Below are positions 1 through 5,404 of a stretch of DNA of 6,125 nucleotides, piece after piece. Each line of letters opens with the position of its first letter. Position 1 is the first letter of the stretch. The translations under genes and the position numbers were made by a program. Below the pieces are notes generated by a model. That model made no database searches, had not been told where the DNA came from, and saw only the letters and a list, made by a program, of their open reading frames with translations. Where the stretch lies: the NCBI GenBank assembly GCA_018500065.2, contig JAHBAO020000024.1, positions 1 to 6,125 on the forward strand, in the 5' to 3' direction. This stretch comes from Octadecabacter sp. Lineage in GTDB: Bacteria; Pseudomonadota; Alphaproteobacteria; Rhodobacterales; Rhodobacteraceae.

Positions 1-33
1 GTATAGGGGCTGCGCGAATTACGAACAAGGGGG

Positions 34-61
34 GTGAACGTGCAACTTAATCGCATTTCAC
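34..61. repeat. interrupted inverted repeat, possible operator
   Basis: GTGAA (34-38) and TTCAC (57-61) are perfect inverted arms. Inside them GTGC (40-43) and GCAT (53-56) can extend the pairing through one G-T wobble, leaving C39 bulged and a 9-nt loop. No T-tract follows, so it does not look like an intrinsic terminator of an upstream gene. It lies about 35-60 bp before the start point expected from the -10-like hexamer at 84-89, where a regulator could bind. This is inference only. Confidence 0.25.
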
Positions 62-83
62 ACGCAGTATTAACACTTCACGC

Positions 84-89
84 TATGAT
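84..89 (+). promoter_or_regulatory. candidate -10 box for the GGDEF-EAL gene
   Basis: TATGAT differs from TATAAT at one position and would place transcription start near 96, about 30 nt before the chosen start codon. No recognisable -35 hexamer lies 16-18 bp upstream; positions 61-66 read CACGCA. If this is a promoter it may need an activator. Confidence 0.25.
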
Positions 90-127
90 TGTATGGTTTA
101 ACATCGATAGACGTATGTTGGACCTGT

Positions 128-2056
128 ATGTTTAGTTTGATCATCAAGAAAAACCGCCCACATTATCGGACGATCGCCGATCTATCGACGCGGGACATCC
201 CGATGCAGGTCATGACCGTCCTATTCTTAAGCGCGATTTGCTTTCACCTCGGGTACCAAAAGATTGCGCTCTTCATCGCTTGCTGGTCGATCATCGCAGA
301 AACCTGCATCTATCGTTTGTCCAAAGCGCAAAAACCGTTTGACCAGATGTCCAAAGACGTGGCGCAGTTCGGAATTCTGCTGCTGTCGTTCATCAATGCC
401 TTTGTCTACTCGGCTCCCGCCCTGATCCTCGCGGCGGACCCCTCAATCGCCATGAAAATAACCGGCGTCCTCTGGCTCGTGGGGGTGCAAATTTATGTTG
501 CGAACACGTGGTCGCGTGTGCCGATATTTGTGTTTGCGATGTTGCTGCCTACGATGCTGATCATGGTGATGGCGTTTTTTCAGTTGCCCACAACTGTGCC
601 CGTCGCCTCGGGCTTCGCCCATTGGAGCGCCACTTTCGCCTTCGTCGTCATCTTTATCTACAGCTCTCTGGATACTTTGCGCCAGCACATGGCGACCCAA
701 TCCGCACTGTTCGAGGCTGAACGCACAGCCTCTTCGCAGCTCGCCCAACTCGAAGATTCCCAGCGCCATGATGCGCTCACAGGCCTCCTCAATCGGCCCG
801 CGTTCGATGTCGCCTTGCAGGTTATGTTAGAAGACCGCACGCATGGTGGCGGCGAAATTGCCGTGTTTCTCGTCGATCTCGACAGTTTCAAACCCATCAA
901 TGACACCTACAGCCATGAAGCGGGCGACCGCGTGCTGACCGAAACGGCAAAGCGCCTGCAAGCCCATATCAACGACATCGGAATTGTCGGCCGCCTCGGC
1001 GGGGACGAATTTATCTGCGCCGTGCACGTCGATGAAGGGCTCGACCTCATGGCCCTCGCCGAAACACTCAGCAAGCAGATCGCGCTTCCGGTTTTATGGA
1101 ACCAGCGCATGCTCAAGGTCACGGCAAGCATCGGAATTTCCTCAACGGGCGGATTGCAAGGGCCACTTGCCACCGTTCCAAGCCTATGTTCAACCGCAGA
1201 CCAAGCCATGTTTGCTGCCAAATCAGCACCCAACCGCGTGCCTGTCTTATATGAGGCCCACCTGTTCGCACCGCGCATGACCGCCGACGACAAACAGGCC
1301 CTCATCGACAGCATTTCCAACGAAACGCTGCGCCCCTACTATCAACCCAAAGTTCACTTGCAGACCGGCCAGATCATCGGATTTGAGGCATTGGCCCGGT
1401 GGGACCACCCTGAGGGTGGAACACGTACGCCGTTTGATTTTCTTTGCCAAATTTATGAACTTGGGCTGCAAGGTGATTTCATGATCAGCATAGCAACCCA
1501 GGTTTTTCGCGACGTCGAAGCGATGCTCGATCGTGGCTTTGACCCGGGCCAGGTCTCCCTCAACGTCCCCGAAGTTGCCCTTGCCACCCACACGGGTCGC
1601 CAAGACCTACAGCGCATCGTCGCCGCGCGCCCCGCCGTGGCGAAACACATCACATTTGAGATTACAGAAGACGTTTTCATCGCCCGCGCGGCGGCCACCA
1701 TTCAAGCCTCCATCGCCAGTTTTCGCGCCCTTGGCGTGCGCATTTCACTGGATGATTTTGGCACTGGTTTCGCGTCGTTCCAACACCTGCGGCAACTGGA
1801 TTTCGACGAACTGAAGATCGACACCAGCTTCGTGGCGGGCCTTGGCCATGACGCCACCGCCGAAGTCCTCGTGCGTGGCTTCCTCGACATTGCATCGGGT
1901 CTTGGCGTCAGCGTCGTCGCAGAAGGCGTCGAAACCGAGGCTCAAAGCCAACACCTGATCAATATGGGGTGCTTGGTCGCGCAAGGCTATCTCTACAGCG
2001 CCGCCGTCCCCCTCAGCGGCGCAACCGGACTGCTCGCAAAACAACAGGCCGCTTAA
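128..2056 (+). CDS. membrane-anchored GGDEF-EAL cyclic-di-GMP synthase/phosphodiesterase
   Basis: Predicted inner-membrane enzyme that could make cyclic-di-GMP from GTP (GGDEF) and hydrolyse it to pGpG (EAL); 642 aa. Residues about 27-180 hold five or six hydrophobic segments of no sensor family I recognise. A helical linker (about 185-213) leads into the GGDEF domain. That domain shows DxLTGLxNR (215-223), DLDSF with D250 and D252, IND, SHEAGD (262-267) and an intact GGDEF at 291-295. The RxxD inhibitory site is absent: residues 282-285 are NDIG. The EAL domain (about 400-630) keeps E420-A-L, N479, E511, D542/D543, K563, E599 and Q619, so it looks catalytically competent. I chose ATG 128 over an in-frame TTG at 89 because it is an ATG with a weak GGA at 120-122. 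It starts just before the first basic and hydrophobic segments. The stop overlaps the metR stop. Domain calls are firm; the net activity and the sensed signal are unknown. Confidence 0.93.
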   Translation: MFSLIIKKNRPHYRTIADLSTRDIPMQVMTVLFLSAICFHLGYQKIALFIACWSIIAETCIYRLSKAQKPFDQMSKDVAQFGILLLSFINAFVYSAPALILAADPSIAMKITGVLWLVGVQIYVANTWSRVPIFVFAMLLPTMLIMVMAFFQLPTTVPVASGFAHWSATFAFVVIFIYSSLDTLRQHMATQSALFEAERTASSQLAQLEDSQRHDALTGLLNRPAFDVALQVMLEDRTHGGGEIAVFLVDLDSFKPINDTYSHEAGDRVLTETAKRLQAHINDIGIVGRLGGDEFICAVHVDEGLDLMALAETLSKQIALPVLWNQRMLKVTASIGISSTGGLQGPLATVPSLCSTADQAMFAAKSAPNRVPVLYEAHLFAPRMTADDKQALIDSISNETLRPYYQPKVHLQTGQIIGFEALARWDHPEGGTRTPFDFLCQIYELGLQGDFMISIATQVFRDVEAMLDRGFDPGQVSLNVPEVALATHTGRQDLQRIVAARPAVAKHITFEITEDVFIARAAATIQASIASFRALGVRISLDDFGTGFASFQHLRQLDFDELKIDTSFVAGLGHDATAEVLVRGFLDIASGLGVSVVAEGVETEAQSQHLINMGCLVAQGYLYSAAVPLSGATGLLAKQQAA

Positions 2057-2958
2057 GGGCGCTGCAATTTCACCGCTTCTTGCCGCGCATGGCGCACCAG
2101 ATGCGCCACATAGGGCAGCTCTGCCTCATCATCGCGCACCGCCGCATAAAGACGGCGCGTCAAACCCGTCTTCGTCAAAGGCCGCGTCACATAATCAGAC
2201 CCATAAGACGCCTGCCGCACAACCCAATCAGGCAACACCGCAACCCCGCGCCCGGATGCCACCAACAACAATATCACCGCCGTCAATTCAACCTGCCGCA
2301 CATCCCTTGGATGCACATGCGCAGGCGTCAAAAGCTGTGAAAACACATCCAACCGCGCCGGTTCCACGGGATAAGTGATCAACGTTTCCGCGCGAAAATC
2401 TTCCGCGTCGATATAGGCTTTACTCGCCAGTGGATGGTTCTTGGCCGCCACAAACACCGGCTCATAATCAAACAAAGGCAGGAACGTCACACCGGCGATG
2501 TCCTCAGGATCCGACGACACCACAAGATCAACCTGTTGTTTTTGCAAGGCTGGCATCGCCTCAAACGCCAATCCGGGGCGAATATCCACATCCACATCCG
2601 GCCACGCCTTGCGAAAGCCCTCCAGCACCGGAAACAACCATTCAAAACAGGCATGACACTCGATCGCAATGTGCATCCGTCCCGCATGCCCCTGCACAAG
2701 CCCCGAAAACTCGGCTTCCAACGCCGCCACTTCAGGCAATATCCGGTCCGCCGCCGCCAACAGCCGCTTGCCCGCCGCCGACAACTTCAAGGGCTTGGAT
2801 CGACGCACAAACAGCTCAACCCCCGCTTGGTCCTCGATCCCCTTGATCTGGTGGCTCAACGCCGATTGCGTGATCCCCAAACTGTCCGCCGCGCGCGCCA
2901 ATCCGCCCATCTCATGAATGGCTTTTATCGTGCGCAAATGGCGAAACTCGATATGCAT
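2053..2958 (-). CDS. metR: LysR-type transcriptional regulator MetR
   Basis: Cytoplasmic DNA-binding regulator of methionine biosynthesis; in enterobacteria MetR uses homocysteine as co-effector. The 301-aa protein is the usual LysR length. It has an N-terminal winged helix-turn-helix (about 1-64, including QSALSHQI at 31-38), a linker helix and a C-terminal effector domain. Stretches I recognise from E. coli MetR include IAIECHACFEW (97-107), FDYE (163-166), TYPVEPARLDV (195-205) and RLYAAVRD (269-276). These and the divergent metF neighbour make the assignment specific rather than generic LysR. ATG 2958 is chosen because MHIEFRHLRTI matches the family start. The frame opens further upstream to 3054, but that extension crosses the metF promoter and is not LysR-like. 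A GAGGA lies about 10 nt upstream of the start and CAGG sits almost against it, so the ribosome site is imperfect. Autoregulation is likely because candidate MetR boxes lie in its own promoter and leader. Confidence 0.93.
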   Translation of the reverse strand: MHIEFRHLRTIKAIHEMGGLARAADSLGITQSALSHQIKGIEDQAGVELFVRRSKPLKLSAAGKRLLAAADRILPEVAALEAEFSGLVQGHAGRMHIAIECHACFEWLFPVLEGFRKAWPDVDVDIRPGLAFEAMPALQKQQVDLVVSSDPEDIAGVTFLPLFDYEPVFVAAKNHPLASKAYIDAEDFRAETLITYPVEPARLDVFSQLLTPAHVHPRDVRQVELTAVILLLVASGRGVAVLPDWVVRQASYGSDYVTRPLTKTGLTRRLYAAVRDDEAELPYVAHLVRHARQEAVKLQRP

Positions 2959-2961
2959 ACC

Positions 2962-2976
2962 TGAACCGTCCTCATG
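2962..2976. promoter_or_regulatory. candidate MetR box 1 (metR-proximal)
   Basis: TGAACCGTCCTCATG fits TGAA-N5-CTCA, one base away from the enterobacterial MetR consensus TGAA-N5-TTCA. It matches box 2 at 11 of 15 positions. Its core centre (2968) is about 65 bp upstream of the predicted metF start point, the usual position for the recognition site of a LysR-type activator. It also lies in the metR leader, immediately before the metR start codon. Confidence 0.45.
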
Positions 2977-2986
2977 ATGTTCGTGA

Positions 2987-3015
2987 AGGTTATGAATTTG
3001 CCTCATGTACGCCAA
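2987..3015 (-). promoter_or_regulatory. candidate metR promoter
   Basis: On the minus strand TTGGCG (3015-3010) is followed after exactly 17 bp by TAACCT (2992-2987). This would start transcription about 20 nt before the metR start codon. MetR box 2 occupies the spacer, so bound MetR could repress its own gene. The -35 is good and the -10 is weak. The call comes from inspection only. Confidence 0.35.
2993..3007. promoter_or_regulatory. candidate MetR box 2 (metF-proximal)
   Basis: TGAATTTGCCTCATG shares TGAA and CCTCATG with box 1 and has the same TGAA-N5-CTCA form. The box centres are 31 bp apart, about three helical turns, so both sites face the same side of the DNA. Box 2 overlaps the predicted metF -35 hexamer and is centred near -34, where the activation site of a LysR regulator is expected. 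A further TGAA at 2984-2987 forms a direct repeat with this one. Confidence 0.45.
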
Positions 3016-3026
3016 GCCACCATAAG
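2998..3026 (+). promoter_or_regulatory. candidate metF promoter
   Basis: TTGCCT (2998-3003) and CATAAG (3021-3026) are separated by 17 bp, predicting a start point near 3033 and a leader of about 20 nt. The weak -10 and the MetR box over the -35 suit an activator-dependent promoter. Confidence 0.45.
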
Positions 3027-3052
3027 GATGCAACCTTACGGAGCACGCCCTC

Positions 3053-3916
3053 ATGTCCAGCCCTGCTATTTCTTTTGAATTCTTCCCGCCAAAATCAGTT
3101 CAGGCCTCTTTCCGTCTGCACGACTGCGTGCAAACGCTGGCACCCCTGGACCCGACCTTCGTGTCGGTAACCTACGGCGCAGGTGGCACAACCCGCGCGC
3201 TCACCCATGAAGCGGTCGATGCCCTTGTGAAAACCAGCGACCTCAATGTCGCCGCCCACCTGACCTGTGTCGACGCAACCCGCGCCGAAACACTGGCCAT
3301 CGCAAAAGATTACAAAGCCGCAGGCGTTAACCACATCGTGGCCCTGCGCGGCGATCCGCCAAAGGGTTCCACTGGCTTTCGCCCGCATCCCCAAGGGTTT
3401 GACGGTTCAATTGATCTAACCCGCGCCCTCGCCGATGAGGGTTTTGAGGTCACCGTTGGTGCCTATCCAGAAACCCACCCCAATGCGTCCAGCCAACAGG
3501 CTTGCATTGACCACCTGAAAGCCAAGATTGATGCAGGTGCAACCCGCGCCATCACCCAGTTTTTCTTTGAAGCAGACACATTCCTGCGCTTCCGCGATGC
3601 CTGCGCAGACGCGGGCATCACCGCGCCGATCCTTCCGGGCATCTTGCCAATCGAAAACTGGTCCGGCGTACAAAAATTCGCCACAAGTTGCGGCGCCAAT
3701 ATCCCACAGGTCCTGCAAGACGCCTTCGCCAAGGCAACCGATCCGGAAACGATCGACCTTCTGGCCACCGCACAAGCAACAGAGCTTTGCGATGATCTCC
3801 TTAGCCAAGGTGTTGATCACCTACATTTCTACACGCTGAACAAACCGGAACTGACCCGCGATGTCTGCCACGCGTTGGGTGTCACTCAGAAGCTTAGCCT
3901 GCAAAACGTAGCATAA
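3053..3916 (+). CDS. metF: methylenetetrahydrofolate reductase MetF
   Basis: Cytoplasmic FAD enzyme that reduces 5,10-methylenetetrahydrofolate to 5-methyltetrahydrofolate, the methyl donor for methionine synthase. At 287 aa it is close to the roughly 296 aa of E. coli MetF and is a complete single-domain barrel without the eukaryotic regulatory tail. Family signatures occur in order: SFEFFPPK (7-14, E9 the likely counterpart of the catalytic glutamate), FVSVTYGAGG (36-45), AHLTCVDAT (68-76), HIVALRGDPP (94-103, D101 beside the flavin), YPETHP (138-143), AITQFFFE (166-173), PGILPI (195-200) and HFYTLN (258-263). A good ribosome site, CGGAG (3039-3043), sits 9 nt before ATG 3053. The gene is divergent from metR, which probably activates it. 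Downstream it converges on the hydrolase gene with a 125-bp gap. Confidence 0.97.
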   Translation: MSSPAISFEFFPPKSVQASFRLHDCVQTLAPLDPTFVSVTYGAGGTTRALTHEAVDALVKTSDLNVAAHLTCVDATRAETLAIAKDYKAAGVNHIVALRGDPPKGSTGFRPHPQGFDGSIDLTRALADEGFEVTVGAYPETHPNASSQQACIDHLKAKIDAGATRAITQFFFEADTFLRFRDACADAGITAPILPGILPIENWSGVQKFATSCGANIPQVLQDAFAKATDPETIDLLATAQATELCDDLLSQGVDHLHFYTLNKPELTRDVCHALGVTQKLSLQNVA

Positions 3917-4022
3917 CCCCCTGTTTCTTTTGTTCAAAAATACCTAATTTCAAACATCACATCTGCGTGCTGCCTCCCACTTAGGCGGGCTCACGCCCCC
4001 AAAGCGCGCCAATACTAAACAC
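3917..4022. other. AT-rich convergent intergenic spacer
   Basis: Non-coding stretch between the metF stop and the hairpin beside the hydrolase gene. It begins with a pyrimidine-rich run (TGTTTCTTTTGTTC) just after the metF stop. No stable stem precedes that run, so I do not call a metF terminator here. A minor GGGC-TCAC-GCCC hairpin lies at 3987-3998. Confidence 0.5.
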
Positions 4023-4041
4023 ACACAAGCCTCGCTTGTGT
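4023..4041 (-). terminator. hairpin terminator for the DUF2235 gene, possibly bidirectional
   Basis: ACACAAGC (4023-4030) and GCTTGTGT (4034-4041) form a perfect 8-bp stem with a 3-nt loop. On the minus strand it starts directly after the hydrolase TGA and is followed by the moderately T-rich GTGTTTAGTATT, as in a weak intrinsic terminator. On the plus strand it is followed only by TTCAATT, so termination of metF there would be less efficient. Confidence 0.55.
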
Positions 4042-5106
4042 TCAATTCGGCACCGCCAACTTGGTATCGTTGGGACGTCGAAGCGCGACACTGGGGTGGA
4101 GCGTTTCAGACGGGTCGCGCCCAACCACGCGCGCTTTGCGCACAAAGAACATTTTCGACCACCCGCGCCAGCGCCCCATCGACGGTGCCGTCGGATCTGT
4201 CGGAAACCGCGCCACCCAATCGGCTGGCAATGGCAGACCGCAGCGTTCCAACCGCTCCAACATCCAAACCAGCGACAAGTTCGCCAAAGGGCGTGCAGGC
4301 TCATACCCGCTGATCTGGCCGCCAACATCGCCGTGCGTACCAGGGAACCAGACCTGCTCCATGCGGCCCTCCCACCCCGGCGGGCAAGACCAAAGCACAG
4401 GCGTATAGGCCTCACGGGTTTCATCCAACGCCAGCGCATGAAAGCCGTTTTTGATCGAATCGCCCAAAGCATGGTTGTGAAACTGATGTTCCACCGCCGA
4501 CCAGTGCCACAAGATCGGCACACGAACCCCCAGCGCCTTCACGGTATCCCAAACCGCAACCGCCTCAATTTCGACCGACGGGTGGCAATGGCGTTTTCGA
4601 AACGCCTCCGCAGCGACCCCGCGCCCACCGCGTCTATAGTGGCGATACGCCAACTGAACATTGCGTTCTGTCGCGCTGCCCGTCTTCACCAGCCCAACAA
4701 GGTCGATCACCCCCGCAAGCGATCGCGCAGCATAAGCCCCGCGAGAATATCCCGCCAAAACAATGCGATCTCCCGTTCGGTACCGCGTTGCCAACACGCC
4801 GTACGCGCGTTTGATCTGGCGGTTGATCCCGCGCCCTTGCATCACATCAAGCGTCGCACCCCAATCTGTCCACTGGATGCCCGGCTCATAATAAATCGTC
4901 AAGTTCGCCCCAAGCTTGGCCGCATCACTGGCTTCTTGCAGCAGCTTATACAACTGGCCCGCATGGGTTTCTTGGCCACCAATAAGCGACGACATCGTGC
5001 CATCCAGAATGATCACATGGGTCGCCGGCCCGCGTTTGCGCACACCCGCCGTTTCATGTCGCCCCCCCCGCCCGAAAAGACGTTTGATCCAGTGCGTCAG
5101 CGCCAT
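4042..5106 (-). CDS. DUF2235 / Tle1-like alpha/beta hydrolase
   Basis: 354-aa protein of the DUF2235 family, whose best-studied members are Tle1-type phospholipase effectors of type VI secretion. Visible motifs are IILDGT (32-37, the family's N-terminal strand), GYSRGA (119-124) with likely nucleophile S121, AVWDTVKALG (184-193) with D187 a candidate triad acid, and PGTHGDVGG (255-263) with H258 the likely triad histidine. An active lipase/esterase-type hydrolase is therefore plausible, but the substrate is unknown. There is no signal peptide or membrane segment; the N-terminus (about 1-26) is basic and probably unstructured. ATG 5106 is chosen over an in-frame TTG at 5127 because AGAGGG lies 6 nt upstream. 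The start overlaps the stop of a small upstream ORF by 10 nt, suggesting coupled translation. No VgrG, PAAR or immunity-like lipoprotein gene is in view, so a housekeeping lipid role is as likely as toxicity. Confidence 0.85.
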   Translation of the reverse strand: MALTHWIKRLFGRGGRHETAGVRKRGPATHVIILDGTMSSLIGGQETHAGQLYKLLQEASDAAKLGANLTIYYEPGIQWTDWGATLDVMQGRGINRQIKRAYGVLATRYRTGDRIVLAGYSRGAYAARSLAGVIDLVGLVKTGSATERNVQLAYRHYRRGGRGVAAEAFRKRHCHPSVEIEAVAVWDTVKALGVRVPILWHWSAVEHQFHNHALGDSIKNGFHALALDETREAYTPVLWSCPPGWEGRMEQVWFPGTHGDVGGQISGYEPARPLANLSLVWMLERLERCGLPLPADWVARFPTDPTAPSMGRWRGWSKMFFVRKARVVGRDPSETLHPSVALRRPNDTKLAVPN

Positions 5107-5339
5107 ATTGCGCCCTCTGTCCGGCAAGCTACGACGGCCTGAGGCTGATTGTCATTCTCACTCATCGGGCCATCATCAACCTTAATGGTTTCCATATCGT
5201 AACGCGCGCGCTGCATCCTTAGAACCCTAATCACCGTATGCAGCAGGTCCAGCCCCCTTTGTGCAAGATAACGCAGGGTTGTTCTACCGTGCTTGGCCGC
5301 AAAACCCGCGCCACCGCGCGCGCCCCTGTTTTTATACAC
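5097..5339 (-). CDS. putative small protein coupled to the DUF2235 gene
   Basis: I do not recognise this protein. From GTG 5339 the frame encodes 80 aa: a Gly/Arg-rich start, a probable amphipathic basic helix (about 21-48, containing LRYLAQRGLDLLHTVIRVL) and an acidic, polar tail. Support comes from GAAGG 5 nt before the GTG, backed by AAAGGTG further upstream. The stop also overlaps the hydrolase ATG in the arrangement ATGGCGCTGA. A shorter alternative starts at ATG 5216 (39 aa) with AGGG 8 nt upstream. The frame stays open to 5432, but longer versions would run into valS. Third-position GC in the last 39 codons is only about 59 percent, lower than I would expect from the neighbouring genes, which weakens the case. 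If real, it may be a membrane-associating partner of the hydrolase, but no function can be assigned. Confidence 0.4.
   Translation of the reverse strand: MYKNRGARGGAGFAAKHGRTTLRYLAQRGLDLLHTVIRVLRMQRARYDMETIKVDDGPMSENDNQPQAVVACRTEGAIWR
5210..5244. repeat. 7-bp inverted repeat around an internal start codon
   Basis: GCTGCAT (5210-5216) and ATGCAGC (5238-5244) are perfect inverted copies with a 21-nt loop. In the minus-strand transcript the downstream arm contains the alternative ATG at 5216, and its AGGG ribosome site lies in the loop. Folding could therefore mask that start. The long loop makes the structure weak, and chance is quite possible. Confidence 0.2.
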
Positions 5340-5346
5340 TGCCGCC

Positions 5347-5375
5347 TTCACCTTTGGTCTGTGTTTGAGTATCCC
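5347..5375 (+). promoter_or_regulatory. weak candidate valS promoter
   Basis: TTCACC (5347-5352) and TATCCC (5370-5375) are 17 bp apart and would give a leader of about 23 nt. A more consensus-like TATACA at 5333-5338 has no -35 partner. Either would overlap the ribosome site or start of the minus-strand small ORF. There is no sign of an attenuator or leader peptide before valS. Confidence 0.22.
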
Positions 5376-5404
5376 TCGCCCAACACATGAAAAGGGCGCA
5401 TCCC

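Larger units (their letters stand above)
1..127. other. gene-free leader upstream of the GGDEF-EAL gene
   Basis: I see no convincing coding region here. The stretch is more AT-rich than the genes that follow. It contains an interrupted inverted repeat at 34-61, three scattered TTAA tetramers (48, 70 and 98) and a -10-like hexamer at 84-89. A 16-codon frame (85-135, ATG to TAG) overlaps the start of the GGDEF-EAL gene in another frame. It has no supporting evidence and is probably chance. Confidence 0.6.

Noticed and set aside
48..102. Three TTAA-type elements resembling CtrA half-sites
   Set aside because: None are spaced as TTAA-N7-TTAA, and TTAA is expected by chance in an AT-rich leader.
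85..135. 16-codon ATG-to-TAG frame overlapping the start of the GGDEF-EAL gene, a possible leader peptide
   Set aside because: It has no convincing ribosome site or regulatory codon bias, and its ATG lies inside the -10-like hexamer.
1998..2022. GCGCCGC / GCGGCGC hairpin near the 3' end of the GGDEF-EAL gene as a terminator
   Set aside because: It lies inside coding sequence, has an 11-nt loop and is followed by no T-tract on either strand. GC-rich codons explain it.
2959..3054. N-terminal extension of MetR starting at 3054
   Set aside because: It would span the whole metF promoter and does not resemble a LysR N-terminus. MHIEFRHLRTI at 2958 matches the family start.
3987..3998. GGGC-TCAC-GCCC hairpin between metF and the hydrolase gene as the metF terminator
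   Set aside because: It has only four base pairs and no T-tract follows.
4036..5142. Long 368-codon plus-strand open frame opposite the hydrolase gene
   Set aside because: Its Arg/Pro/His-rich translation is typical of the antisense of a GC-rich gene and shows no domain motif. The minus-strand frame carries clear hydrolase motifs.
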